Shown: positions 8,089-14,838 of the stretch, piece by piece
Numbering within the stretch: position 1 is the first letter of the stretch
How the letters are laid out: each line of letters opens with the position of its first letter
Virus record (IMG/VR): IMGVR_UViG_3300020455_000038
Location: 1 to 38,034 of that record
Source of the DNA: a virus
Length of the DNA: 38,034 nt
Direction: 5' to 3' (one strand)
Position numbers and translations under genes: made by a program
Notes under the pieces: model-generated
Database searches by the model: none
Told to the model about the DNA's origin: nothing
The model's input: only the letters and a program-made list of their open reading frames with translations

Positions 8089-8501
8089 GGTAATATCTCC
8101 TCAAGGCTATCTGCCCAGGTATTTTGCTCTAGATTGTCTTTAAGAAATTTGGCTTTTGCGAAACGCTTTGTAACTTGGCCGGCAATTTGGCTAATTGGCC
8201 TAAATATGACTCTTTCAATGTCTAAAGCCACAAATGCAATAACATCACAATGCTCTTTGGTTAATGGCTGCTTTCTTAAACCAAATGCAGTAAAAAACTG
8301 GTATCCTCTAGTTTTTCTACCATCTTTAGTTTTATATCTTGAACTTTTAACCTGGAGTCTAACTAGACCGGCCTCTTGTTTATCAACTGCTATATCAACT
8401 GTGCCAAGATTAATAATTTCACACTTTTCGCCCATTTTATGTAGGGCAGCAGCAGCTATAAATTCACCATGTTTGCCAGTCTCAAAATTTGTATTACTCA
8501 T
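8085..8501 (-). CDS. PD-(D/E)XK endonuclease-like protein
   Basis: The product is 138 residues. The N-terminus GKHGEFIAAAALHKMGEKCEIINLGTVDIAV, with Glu13 and Asp36, followed by LVRLQVKSSRYK (Gln-Val-Lys at about residues 50-52), is the core of a PD-(D/E)XK nuclease of the group I-intron or Holliday-resolvase style. Later it shows YQFFTAFGLRK and CDVIAFVALDIERVIF, strands also found in that family. A nuclease set between two membrane proteins of a lysis block is unusual. It could degrade host DNA or act in recombination. ATGA overlaps join it to both neighbours. Activity is inferred from motifs only. Confidence 0.7.
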   Translation of the reverse strand: MSNTNFETGKHGEFIAAAALHKMGEKCEIINLGTVDIAVDKQEAGLVRLQVKSSRYKTKDGRKTRGYQFFTAFGLRKQPLTKEHCDVIAFVALDIERVIFRPISQIAGQVTKRFAKAKFLKDNLEQNTWADSLEEILP

Positions 8502-8716
8502 TTTCTCATCGATTGCTCTATACGATCTAGCTTTTGGTTTATATCTTTGACATGATCTTTTATCTCTTTAATCTCGCGATCATGGGTTAAATTTGTTTGC
8601 TCAAACAATTTTTCCAATACTGTGATTTTGGTGTAATGTATTTGTTGTTTCTGGTGCATCCACCAAACAAAACCGCCGACCGGCAAAACAACATATGTCA
8701 TTACTTGCTCAATCAT
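8498..8716 (-). CDS. Small membrane protein with coiled coil (spanin- or holin-like)
   Basis: The product is 72 residues. One hydrophobic N-terminal segment (MTYVVLPVGGFVWWM) is followed by a charged helical tail with a heptad pattern (FEQTNLTHDREIKEIKDHVKDINQKLDRIEQSMRK). This build matches inner-membrane spanins or membrane-anchored accessory lysis proteins. There is no lipobox partner in a second frame, so a two-component spanin cannot be shown. It overlaps the nuclease gene downstream (ATGA) and the tiny zinc-ribbon gene upstream by eight bases. Confidence 0.65.
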   Translation of the reverse strand: MIEQVMTYVVLPVGGFVWWMHQKQQIHYTKITVLEKLFEQTNLTHDREIKEIKDHVKDINQKLDRIEQSMRK

Positions 8717-8792
8717 TTTTTTTTGTTTCTCTTGTGCATATATGACCTTCGCCTTCTATTATTTCTTTAAAACATCTTGGGCAAATCAGCAT
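8709..8792 (-). CDS. 27-residue zinc-ribbon microprotein
   Basis: The reading frame from ATG 8792 encodes 27 residues beginning MLICPRCFKE and continuing GHICTRETKKND. The Cys4-x2-Cys7 pair and the later His17-x2-Cys20 (HIC) could bind one zinc ion. It overlaps the gene before it by seven bases and the gene after it by eight, which favours real translation in a coupled run. The function is unknown. It was found by reading the frame directly, because it is short. Confidence 0.5.
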   Translation of the reverse strand: MLICPRCFKEIIEGEGHICTRETKKND

Positions 8793-8869
8793 TTTTTTCC
8801 CTTACCACTTAAATAATAAACTTTATTTTTTTGAAATAATTTATCTATTAAATTAATAAACCAATTCAT
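8786..8869 (-). CDS. 27-residue microprotein, amphipathic helix
   Basis: Starting at ATG 8869, this frame gives MNWFINLIDKLFQKNKVYYL and then SGKGKKC. The first 14 residues form an amphipathic or weakly hydrophobic helix and the end is basic. Its start overlaps the stop of the upstream membrane protein in an ATGA junction, and the next microprotein starts inside its last codons. It may be a membrane-active lysis helper, but nothing beyond context supports that. Its size makes the call tentative. Confidence 0.5.
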   Translation of the reverse strand: MNWFINLIDKLFQKNKVYYLSGKGKKC

Positions 8870-9066
8870 TTTTTACTCTCCGATTGACCTAGCCAAATAG
8901 CAAAACAACCGCTAAAGCAGCCAAAAATTATACTAGCAAAAGATGTTTGATTAATGGTTGGATCTGGCAAACTTATCATCCAGTTTGTTACATAAAAAGC
9001 CATGACTGTTATTGCCAACATCATCAGTCGCGGAATTATTCTCCAATTATCAAAAAATACGCTCAT
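8866..9066 (-). CDS. Two-TM holin-like small membrane protein
   Basis: The product is 66 residues from ATG 9066, chosen because AAGGAG lies about eight bases upstream and the start overlaps the previous stop as ATGA. The longer frame to 9114 would run inside the upstream gene. It shows two hydrophobic segments (RLMMLAITVMAFYVTNWMI and FASIIFGCFSGCFAIWL) joined by a short polar loop with SLPDPTINQTS, and a charged end (GQSESKK). This is the shape of small phage holins. With the 3-TM holin at 7726-8088 the phage would have two membrane lysis proteins; one may be an antiholin. Confidence 0.65.
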   Translation of the reverse strand: MSVFFDNWRIIPRLMMLAITVMAFYVTNWMISLPDPTINQTSFASIIFGCFSGCFAIWLGQSESKK

Positions 9067-9536
9067 GCTTGTTGCTCCTTCAAGTATCTTGCGAAAAAGA
9101 AAATTCCTAAACATCCCCCAATTAAAACAATGCTTAAAAGTACTATTCCTATTATTTGATATATCGTATCTCTGAATGCTGCCTTGCGTTGGATCTCCTC
9201 ACGAAACCGCTGACGCTCTTCAGCAATGGCCTTCTGCAAAGACTGCCATTGGCTCATTTTCCCATAAAGCATGAATACCTCTCTAAGGCGTTCTCGCTCT
9301 TGACGCAGTTCCTCTTGTTTAAAAAATTTATCAATGCCAGATGCCTCTGCGCCGGTTAGTTTAGAAAAGAAACTATTTTTTCTACGATTAGCTGCAAAAT
9401 TTAATTCTGCCTCTGCTTTTGCATATTTGGCTAATGAACCACCTAAAGAGCCTATATCCTTTCCGGCTTTGATAGCTGAAGAAATAGAAGAACTGGCTGC
9501 GGTTACGGCTGCTATCGCCGTCATAGGATCTATCAT
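9063..9536 (-). CDS. Hypothetical protein with helical middle and C-terminal membrane anchor
   Basis: The product is 157 residues. The Ala/Ser-rich N-terminus (MTAIAAVTAASSSISSAIKAG) is followed by a long Arg/Glu coiled coil with FFKQEELRQERERLREVF. It ends in one strong membrane segment (IYQIIGIVLLSIVLIGGCLGIFFFARYL). The N-terminal style recalls short proteins that accompany virion or ejection genes in similar phages. The tail anchor suggests a place in the inner membrane. It starts within the stop of the 718-residue gene (ATGA) and ends within the start of the holin-like gene, so it bridges the two groups. I do not recognise a named family. Confidence 0.65.
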   Translation of the reverse strand: MIDPMTAIAAVTAASSSISSAIKAGKDIGSLGGSLAKYAKAEAELNFAANRRKNSFFSKLTGAEASGIDKFFKQEELRQERERLREVFMLYGKMSQWQSLQKAIAEERQRFREEIQRKAAFRDTIYQIIGIVLLSIVLIGGCLGIFFFARYLKEQQA

Positions 9537-11689
9537 TGAGCCTCACCGGCTACCTGGTCTAAAACACCTTTCTTTTTACTTGTTGCTTTATTAGCTTTAT
9601 TTAATAATTTCTCACTTTCTTTTTTGGTCATTGCTACGGCTTTGTCATAAGAAGAAACAATTTTACCACCTAAATTATTAGCAACTGTTCCGGTAAATTT
9701 TGGGTCATAAACCATAAAGACAATATCTGGTCTTCCGCCGTTAAATTTCTTTAATGTTGGGTCATCGTAATCCCATCCTTTTGGCGCATATCGATCATCC
9801 CACTTAATTCTAGCAACTGGTCTAAATCCAGATTGCCCATACAAAAGAGGTAAAATAGTATCGATAGCATTTAACCAGGTGCCACCATTTTGGGTAGCTA
9901 CTTGTAAGGTTGAATAACTAGGTGCTTTTATTTGAGATTTTTTATTTTTTACGAGTGATGATATTTCGCCGTCTTGTTTTATCGCAAAACCTACAGACCC
10001 ATCTTCAGACATAAACAACTGACTGTTTTTATAATCGTCAGCTTTGTTAATATCCACCATGCCTGGAAACCTTGTAGTTTCTTTATTGGCATTACTTATT
10101 TTTACAAATTCTTTTGCTTGTACTTTAGTATTATCTAATTTGATCCAATTAGGTGTACTAATTAACCCATTGTGCGTTGCACTAACGGCAGTAGTAAATT
10201 CATTTGATGATTTGTATAGTTGGCCTTTTAGCCCCCCAGATCCTCGTATTCTTCCGGCGTCAACTGTATACCCTGGGATGCTAGGACTTGCAGATTCTCC
10301 ATAGCCAACGCGGAAAGGCGTGGTTCTTTCGTGGTAGAGTCTTCGCTGATAGAGGTTTTCAAGGACTTTTGCTGCATTGGTGAGGTCACCCTGGTTAACG
10401 GCTCCGCTGATTGTTGGGATTGACCTTGGGGATGCATTATTGATAAGTTTGTCAATTTGTTGTCCATAACCGGCTCCTCTCAATGGATCTGCGTATTTCG
10501 GATCTGTTAATAATACTGAAAAATCCGGAACATCAGCAATTATATCGTCTGTTATCTTACCAGTAGATAATAGTTCTTGAACTGTTTGTCCAGATATTCC
10601 GCCTTTTTTTCTTAATTCGTAAGCTGCTTTTGCCCAACTCCAAATATTTTCTTGTATGTTGCTAGGCTCAAATTTAACACCAGTTTCTTTAGTCAATTGA
10701 TCTGCTATTTCTCTGATAGCAGCCGTTTGCCCTAAATATCCGGCAGTTAACCCAGGATTTACTTTACCACCCTTTGCATACAATTGCTGATTTACACCAG
10801 ACGCGTTTGCCATCCAGGCATCTAATGTAACGGCGTCTAAATCACCAGTTACCGCCTTGCCAAAATTTTCTACCTTACCACCGCTTAAAACAATATCAGT
10901 AGCGTTTGGAGTCGATAATGCCGTAATAGCGTTATTCTTCCAGGCATCTAAAATAGAGTCTTCTCCCTTTTCGCCCTGGACTGATTCACCCATGATTTTT
11001 AAAATAGAGTTTTTATCTGTAGGTCTTCCGGCCTTTGTCCAATTTGCCCAGATATTAACAGTATTTTCTAAATTGCTTTGTACACTTGTTTGCGGAGATG
11101 TAGCAGACAATAACTTAGAAAATCGTATAGCATCATCACCTGGGAAAATACTTTTTAATGCTTTTGCACTATTTTGATACCACCCAAATTTTGGCATACC
11201 GGCTAATGCCATTGCCTTCATTTGAGGTTTATCTACAGAACCATAAGACCGCAATAATCCTTCATAGGATCTAGGCGTGATTTGGTTTAATTCATTTGTT
11301 CTTAAATAATTTAATACGCCTTGTTGTTGATTAGATATTTGATTAGTTGGCAGCATTGTCCTAATGCCGGTACTTATCCCTTTACCTATGCCTGGTATAA
11401 CTTCCAAAGCACCCAGGCCAATGTTAGCAACTGGTAAGATATAGTCCTTCCAATTTTGCGCGCGTCCGGTGTCTCTAAACCCTTCATTGATAGTAGCCAA
11501 GCCACCATAGCCGGTGAAATCCATAAGACCTATTTTTTGACTATTGGCATTACCGGTAAAGCCTTCTGCCAAGCGATACCCTTGACGCAAGTCATTCGCT
11601 AAACCCATTTTAGTAAATAGGTTAGCAAGTACGCCTTGAGTCTTTTCTCTAAAAGATGGGTTATACGCTTGGAGAGTAGCTTGAACCAT
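9533..11689 (-). CDS. 718-residue virion- or ejection-like protein, DUF7178-type middle, GNAT-like C-terminus
   Basis: Residues 1-105 hold a glycine-rich stretch (FTGYGGLATINEGFRDTG, LGALEVIPGIGKGI) like the start of some phage ejected proteins. Residues about 160-390 (FSKLLSATSPQTSVQSNLEN, VTGDLDAVTLDAWMANASG, IREIADQLTKETG) resemble the phage DUF7178-type domain. Residues about 560-690 (DGSVGFAIKQDGEISSLV, then YGQSGFRPVARIKWDDRYAP, GGRPDIVFMVYDP) look like an acetyltransferase (GNAT-like) fold found on the ends of phage proteins and polymorphic toxins. The start overlaps the upstream stop by one base (TAATG). The position between terminase and lysis genes gives no firm role. Domain names are from memory of sequence style. 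Confidence 0.7.
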   Translation of the reverse strand: MVQATLQAYNPSFREKTQGVLANLFTKMGLANDLRQGYRLAEGFTGNANSQKIGLMDFTGYGGLATINEGFRDTGRAQNWKDYILPVANIGLGALEVIPGIGKGISTGIRTMLPTNQISNQQQGVLNYLRTNELNQITPRSYEGLLRSYGSVDKPQMKAMALAGMPKFGWYQNSAKALKSIFPGDDAIRFSKLLSATSPQTSVQSNLENTVNIWANWTKAGRPTDKNSILKIMGESVQGEKGEDSILDAWKNNAITALSTPNATDIVLSGGKVENFGKAVTGDLDAVTLDAWMANASGVNQQLYAKGGKVNPGLTAGYLGQTAAIREIADQLTKETGVKFEPSNIQENIWSWAKAAYELRKKGGISGQTVQELLSTGKITDDIIADVPDFSVLLTDPKYADPLRGAGYGQQIDKLINNASPRSIPTISGAVNQGDLTNAAKVLENLYQRRLYHERTTPFRVGYGESASPSIPGYTVDAGRIRGSGGLKGQLYKSSNEFTTAVSATHNGLISTPNWIKLDNTKVQAKEFVKISNANKETTRFPGMVDINKADDYKNSQLFMSEDGSVGFAIKQDGEISSLVKNKKSQIKAPSYSTLQVATQNGGTWLNAIDTILPLLYGQSGFRPVARIKWDDRYAPKGWDYDDPTLKKFNGGRPDIVFMVYDPKFTGTVANNLGGKIVSSYDKAVAMTKKESEKLLNKANKATSKKKGVLDQVAGEAQ

Positions 11690-11790
11690 TACTTAAACAT
11701 CTTTTTCTTAGATGCTTTTTTCTTAGCCTTCTTGGCTGCTTTTTTTCCTTCTTTAGTATAAGGATATTTTTTACCTTGGACGTATGGCAC
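11689..11790 (-). CDS. 33-residue lysine-rich microprotein
   Basis: A GTG start at 11790 with AAGGAGC about eight bases upstream gives MPYVQGKKYPYTKEGKKAAK followed by a run of Lys and Ala ending in MFK. Such tiny Lys/Ala proteins with a 'GKKYPYT.EGKKAAKKA' pattern recur beside terminase or portal genes in environmental phages; this is from memory, not a search. Its start shares one base with the stop of the 43-residue gene, and its stop shares one base with the ATG of the 718-residue gene. It may bind DNA or the virion by charge. Confidence 0.6.
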   Translation of the reverse strand: MPYVQGKKYPYTKEGKKAAKKAKKKASKKKMFK

Positions 11791-11921
11791 TATCTTGCTC
11801 CTTTTTGTTGATAAACTTGAACTTTAACTTTTTTCTTTTTCTTTTTAGGTTTGAACATTTTATCGAATTCTTTTGACGCCTTGATCATTTCTTCTAACGC
11901 CGGATCTGTGTTTACTCTCAT
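11790..11921 (-). CDS. 43-residue lysine-rich microprotein after terL
   Basis: The frame from ATG 11921 encodes 43 residues. It begins MRVNTDPALEEMIKASKEFD, is helical, and then carries the block KPKKKKKKVKVQVYQQKGAR. Its ATG overlaps the terL stop (TAATG) and its TAG overlaps the GTG of the next microprotein. The unbroken chain of one-base overlaps through terL, this gene, the 33-residue gene and the 718-residue gene argues that all are translated. The function is unknown; the basic tail suggests contact with DNA or RNA. Confidence 0.6.
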   Translation of the reverse strand: MRVNTDPALEEMIKASKEFDKMFKPKKKKKKVKVQVYQQKGAR

Positions 11922-13327
11922 TAGACAACTCCTTGTAAATTTCGTCTTATTGGTTGGTTCCAGGAAAAATTTCCTCTTAATGCTATGGCATTGTCATGCG
12001 CTAGCGTTAAACAAACGGCGTCCGCCATATCTGGAGAATTAAGACCGCGTTTCTTCATGTCATCTTTAGATTCAGCTTTAGCCTTACCGGAAGATGTAAA
12101 ACTGTATTTAGTCGCAACCATTTGAGAAATTAGCTTGTCATCCTGGGGAATCTTACAATCTCTATTCTCTAAAAATGATTTTAATTTAAACCACAATTCC
12201 GCACGTAAATTTGTGTAATTGGTTTTCATAGCCGGTGACTCGCTGACATTAATCCCAATCGCCGGCAATCCCATTTCGCTTAATCTGTCTACACATCCGG
12301 CACCCACCCCAATAGCGTCAACAAAAACAACCTCTGGCTGATCACTTGGGTGCAAAGCATCATATTCAGATTTAACTGCACCACATAGCTGCATAAGGTC
12401 TAATCCTCGCCATGTTCTTACCTCTGTAATAGTATTCGATTTTCGTTTAGCTAATGCAGCCTGGTCATTGCCAAAACGCGCCGGATCTAATCCCCAGACA
12501 ATGCGTCCGCTTGGATTGTCTTCAATATCTCTTTTGGCTGCTGCCTCTGCTAAATGGAATGGTACAATTGTATCTGTATCTGTAACCGGAAATTCACCTA
12601 ATACACGTACTCGATATGCATTAGACTCTTCCCCATATCTTTCTGACATTTCTTTTACGAATTCTTCTGACACTAGTGGTGAATCTAAACATGACCATTT
12701 AGCGTTCCACCAATTGTGACTTTGAGAATTATGCGTATCAAAGAAAAATCCGCTGCTACGTGTCGGATTTGAAAATAATAAGGTATGCGCTTGCTTTGTA
12801 GACATACTACCACTAGCAGCCTCAAATATGGCCTCATTAATCGCACTTGCCTCATCCGCAATAAGCATAATACCAGAATTATCACCGGATACGTGTACAC
12901 CGGCTAACGCCTCTGGAGTTTCCGGTCTACTTACCCTGGCAGAAATAAATGCCTCACTAGGTGCAGCAGCTAACTCAATTCTATCCGATTTAACAGTCAA
13001 TAAATTTTTTAGAGTATCCGGCAATTTGTTAATATTCGATTTCGTTTCCGCCATCAATGCATCCCACAACTGGGAAGAACTTGGAGCCGTGACGAGAATT
13101 TTGACTGGTAATCTGGTCAGCAAAAACCAAAGCATTAACCAGGACGCCGTAGAACTCTTACCAGAGCCGTGGCCAGACCGGATCGAACATTTTCTTTCTC
13201 CGGCTGCAACGGCGTTCATTAAATTTGCCTGGTAGTCAAACGGCTTATAACCTAAAACTTCAGACACAAATTTAACTGGGTCATGCCGGTAAATTTTTAT
13301 AAAATCATAAAATGGATTAGTGGACAT
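11921..13327 (-). CDS. terL: Terminase large subunit (packaging ATPase and nuclease)
   Basis: The product is 468 residues. Walker A is CSIRSGHGSGKSSTASW (about residues 47-63). Walker B is IMLIADEASAI (about 148-158) with the catalytic Glu. The RNase H-like nuclease half has WGLDPARFGNDQAAL (about 276-290) with the first Asp, and VVFVDAIGVGAGCVDRL (about 330-346) with the second Asp. A late MADAVCLTLAH gives the third acidic site. It drives DNA into the head through the portal and cuts concatemers. The start overlaps the small upstream frame by 11 bases. The family call is firm; headful or cos mode cannot be told. Confidence 0.95.
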   Translation of the reverse strand: MSTNPFYDFIKIYRHDPVKFVSEVLGYKPFDYQANLMNAVAAGERKCSIRSGHGSGKSSTASWLMLWFLLTRLPVKILVTAPSSSQLWDALMAETKSNINKLPDTLKNLLTVKSDRIELAAAPSEAFISARVSRPETPEALAGVHVSGDNSGIMLIADEASAINEAIFEAASGSMSTKQAHTLLFSNPTRSSGFFFDTHNSQSHNWWNAKWSCLDSPLVSEEFVKEMSERYGEESNAYRVRVLGEFPVTDTDTIVPFHLAEAAAKRDIEDNPSGRIVWGLDPARFGNDQAALAKRKSNTITEVRTWRGLDLMQLCGAVKSEYDALHPSDQPEVVFVDAIGVGAGCVDRLSEMGLPAIGINVSESPAMKTNYTNLRAELWFKLKSFLENRDCKIPQDDKLISQMVATKYSFTSSGKAKAESKDDMKKRGLNSPDMADAVCLTLAHDNAIALRGNFSWNQPIRRNLQGVV

Positions 13328-13511
13328 ATTTCCCTCTCAAATGTGGGAATACATCAAGCAACGATTGATTTGTTGCGAACTCTAAAATAGCCGTTGTTTG
13401 GGTAGGATCTTCACAAGTGGAAACGACTGTAATATTATCGCCTTTTACCCCTAGCATGATGACCTCTTCAAATCCGCTATTCCTTACTTTTTCTAAATCA
13501 CTTTTGTTCAA
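13317..13511 (-). CDS. Hypothetical 64-residue protein between terS and terL
   Basis: I place the start at TTG 13511, giving NKSDLEKVRNSGFEEVIMLG and then DNITVVSTCEDPTQTTAILEFATNQSLLDVF. The frame stays open further upstream to 13604, but that part lies inside terS and looks like non-coding shadow. The choice gives a 14-base overlap with terS and an 11-base overlap with terL. No clear Shine-Dalgarno site is visible before the TTG, so re-initiation from terS is assumed. The beta-alpha pattern is that of a small regulator-like fold, but I do not recognise a family. Confidence 0.6.
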   Translation of the reverse strand: MNKSDLEKVRNSGFEEVIMLGVKGDNITVVSTCEDPTQTTAILEFATNQSLLDVFPHLRGKYVH

Positions 13512-13923
13512 TTGGCGGTGCCTGGCGCAAAGCTGATAAATGTAAATCGCCCACAGAAATTTGAATCTGCGGATGTTGTTTCTGGCCGTATGTGTCTGGG
13601 TCATTTACACCGGCTAGCCATCTACGAATGCCGGCTTGTTCTCTAGCCTTGGAAATCGCATTTGGGTTTTCTTCTACCTGGTCAATAATTTGTAATGCTT
13701 GCTCCGCATACGTTTCTCCGCGCTGCTTTTTAGCATTCTGGAGAGCCGTCCTATGCTCTGGCGTTTTATTCAATGTTGTTGATAGCAACTGACGGCTGAC
13801 TCCAAAATCTTTGGCAATGCTGCCTATTGTCATTCCATCTACAATTCTTTCGCAGATGGCCTCTATACCGCCTTTCTTAGCGATATCAGATAATAGTTGT
13901 CGTTTGATAGGTTGGCCGGCCAT
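13498..13923 (-). CDS. terS: Terminase small subunit
   Basis: The product is 141 residues. The N-terminal half has a helix-turn-helix (GMTIGSIAKDFGVSRQLLSTTLNK, about residues 30-54). The segment ALQNAKKQRGETYAEQALQI is next, then AISKAREQAGIRRWLAGVNDPDTYGQKQ, a pattern common in phage small terminases. It would bind the packaging start site and load TerL. The start has GAGAGG about seven bases upstream. The only long non-coding gap of the genome lies just upstream (13924-14245), which is where a packaging site or promoter would be expected. The gene order terS, small gene, terL is normal. Confidence 0.85.
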   Translation of the reverse strand: MAGQPIKRQLLSDIAKKGGIEAICERIVDGMTIGSIAKDFGVSRQLLSTTLNKTPEHRTALQNAKKQRGETYAEQALQIIDQVEENPNAISKAREQAGIRRWLAGVNDPDTYGQKQHPQIQISVGDLHLSALRQAPPIEQK

Positions 13924-13985
13924 TCGTTACCTCTCAATAAAATATGTGGCAATATTAACACATTGCAAATTGGCATAAAGTAATA

Positions 13986-13998
13986 TATCTACACGTTT
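13986..13998 (-). promoter_or_regulatory. AAACGTGTAGATA element, second copy
   Basis: The 13 bases are identical to 7150-7162, the upstream half of the portal promoter candidate. Here no TATATAA box is found at the 15-base spacing, though AT-rich sequence follows. It lies 63 bases before the terS start. It may be part of a promoter for terS or a site for a phage regulator. Confidence 0.35.
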
Positions 13999-14154
13999 AG
14001 AACTAAAAAAAATGTTTTGTCGGCCGGTGCATTTTATCCAGGCTAGCCCTAGAAAAAACGTCTACCCCCTGGGGGGGATATTTTGCCGGCAATCCCAAAA
14101 ACATAGCACCTCACAATCACCTAAGTCATTGATTTCATTAGATATGTACTGTCG

Positions 14155-14170
14155 CATAATGTACATTATG
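14155..14170. promoter_or_regulatory. Perfect 16-bp palindrome, likely operator
   Basis: The site is CATAATGTACATTATG, identical to its own reverse complement. It lies in the gap between the 77-residue gene and terS, about 230 bases upstream of terS. A perfect 16-bp dyad in AT-rich non-coding DNA is typical of a repressor or regulator binding site. Candidate binders in the genome are the LexA-like and winged-helix proteins. Confidence 0.5.
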
Positions 14171-14219
14171 TTACTTTTTTGATCGAAATGTCCTCGCGAG
14201 CGCGTTGTTGTCGTGCCGG

Positions 14220-14233
14220 TGCGTTCTCACGCA
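14220..14233 (-). terminator. Hairpin after the 77-residue gene, possible terminator
   Basis: TGCGT, TCTC, ACGCA forms a five-pair stem, and after a small internal loop GCC and GGC can extend it. It lies 13 bases beyond the stop of the gene at 14246. There is no U-run after it, so it may be a weak terminator or an RNA stabiliser. Confidence 0.3.
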
Positions 14234-14245
14234 GTCGGCGTCAAA

Positions 14246-14479
14246 CTAGTTCTCAATACGCCATAATCTGTAGTGACCAATTACACAGAATGGCGTTGCA
14301 TCTTTGCCACGGCATTTCTTAATGCTGCAACTCTTGTCACCATGTATGTGATACATCGTTTGTCTGGCACGGCTAATGTCTTTGATAGGCACAATGATAC
14401 TGTCACCTATCGCTAGATCAAAACATAATTCTTTGTATTTGCCACGTTCTGAGCCAGTAGGATACGCCCTACGACTCAT
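14246..14479 (-). CDS. Hypothetical 77-residue protein
   Basis: The start ATG 14479 (MSRRAYPTGSERG) is preferred to the ATG at 14485, because GGAAGG lies six bases before it and would touch the earlier ATG. The product is basic and beta-rich with three cysteines (YHIHGDKSCSIKKCRGK, then PFCVIGHYRLWRI). The opening ARQTMYHIHG and the closing YRLWRIE are reminiscent of short phage DNA-binding folds, but I cannot name one. It overlaps the DUF6378-like gene by 11 bases. It is the last gene before the non-coding gap. Confidence 0.6.
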   Translation of the reverse strand: MSRRAYPTGSERGKYKELCFDLAIGDSIIVPIKDISRARQTMYHIHGDKSCSIKKCRGKDATPFCVIGHYRLWRIEN

Positions 14480-14828
14480 GTTCATCCTTCCAGGCGTTCT
14501 TACCTAGGATAATGTCTTTAGCAGCGTCAGCGCGCTTTTTTACGCGGTCTAGATACAATCCAATACCTTGGTAGTTAATTATATCCTCTTTACTGTCTAC
14601 ATGATCCGGACTCTGAATTAGACGCCCTATCTTTTGTAGAGTCGCAAACATGACCGCATCTTGCGGAGTAAACCATTCTCCTGGTTTAATCTTGGTTTCA
14701 AACACTACGTTCATTAGATCCGCAATACGCCTATGATTGACCCAAGGATCTCCATAGTCTGCACCGCGTTCTATTACCTTGATAGCCTCATGTATTATCT
14801 TTGTTATTTCTTTATTTGCTTTGCTCAT
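14469..14828 (-). CDS. DUF6378-like phage protein
   Basis: The product is 119 residues from ATG 14828, selected because AGGAG lies seven to eight bases upstream. The segment IERGADYGDPWVNHRRIADLMNVVF, then EWFTPQDAVMFATLQKIGRL, and INYQGIGLYLDRV is the pattern of the DUF6378 family, small helical phage proteins of unknown function often found near nucleotide or recombination genes. The His and acidic residues recall the all-alpha NTP pyrophosphohydrolases, but the full metal-binding motif is not evident. It follows the SSB-tailed protein by ten bases. Confidence 0.65.
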   Translation of the reverse strand: MSKANKEITKIIHEAIKVIERGADYGDPWVNHRRIADLMNVVFETKIKPGEWFTPQDAVMFATLQKIGRLIQSPDHVDSKEDIINYQGIGLYLDRVKKRADAAKDIILGKNAWKDEHES

Positions 14829-14838
14829 TTTACCGCTC

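Larger units (their letters stand above)
13924..14245. other. 322-base non-coding region upstream of terS
   Basis: This is the only gap over 300 bases. It holds a 13-base motif shared with the portal promoter (13986-13998), the palindrome GGCTAGCC (14041-14048), a CCCCCTGGGGGGG tract (14065-14077), a perfect 16-bp palindrome (14155-14170), CTCGCGAG (14193-14200) and a hairpin (14220-14233). The right part is much richer in G and C than its surroundings. A packaging site, operator or origin are all possible. A 34-codon frame inside was rejected. Confidence 0.6.

Noticed and set aside
8134-8550. Plus-strand 138-codon frame opposite the nuclease gene
   Set aside because: The minus strand carries clear nuclease motifs and coupled starts; the plus reading is a complement shadow.
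10228-10467. Minus-strand 79-codon frame
   Set aside because: It lies fully inside the 718-residue gene in another phase, has no ribosome site, and its protein is not like a phage domain.
13512-13604. Longer N-terminus for the small protein between terS and terL
   Set aside because: The extra 31 residues lie inside terS and look like translated shadow; the TTG at 13511 gives a compact overlap.
14065-14077. C5-T-G7 tract as a terminator hairpin
   Set aside because: The loop would be one base, which cannot fold; it is kept only as a sequence tract.
14062-14166. Minus-strand frame of 34 codons in the terS upstream gap
   Set aside because: It has no ribosome site, its start lies in the 16-bp palindrome, and its last codons run through the homopolymer tract.
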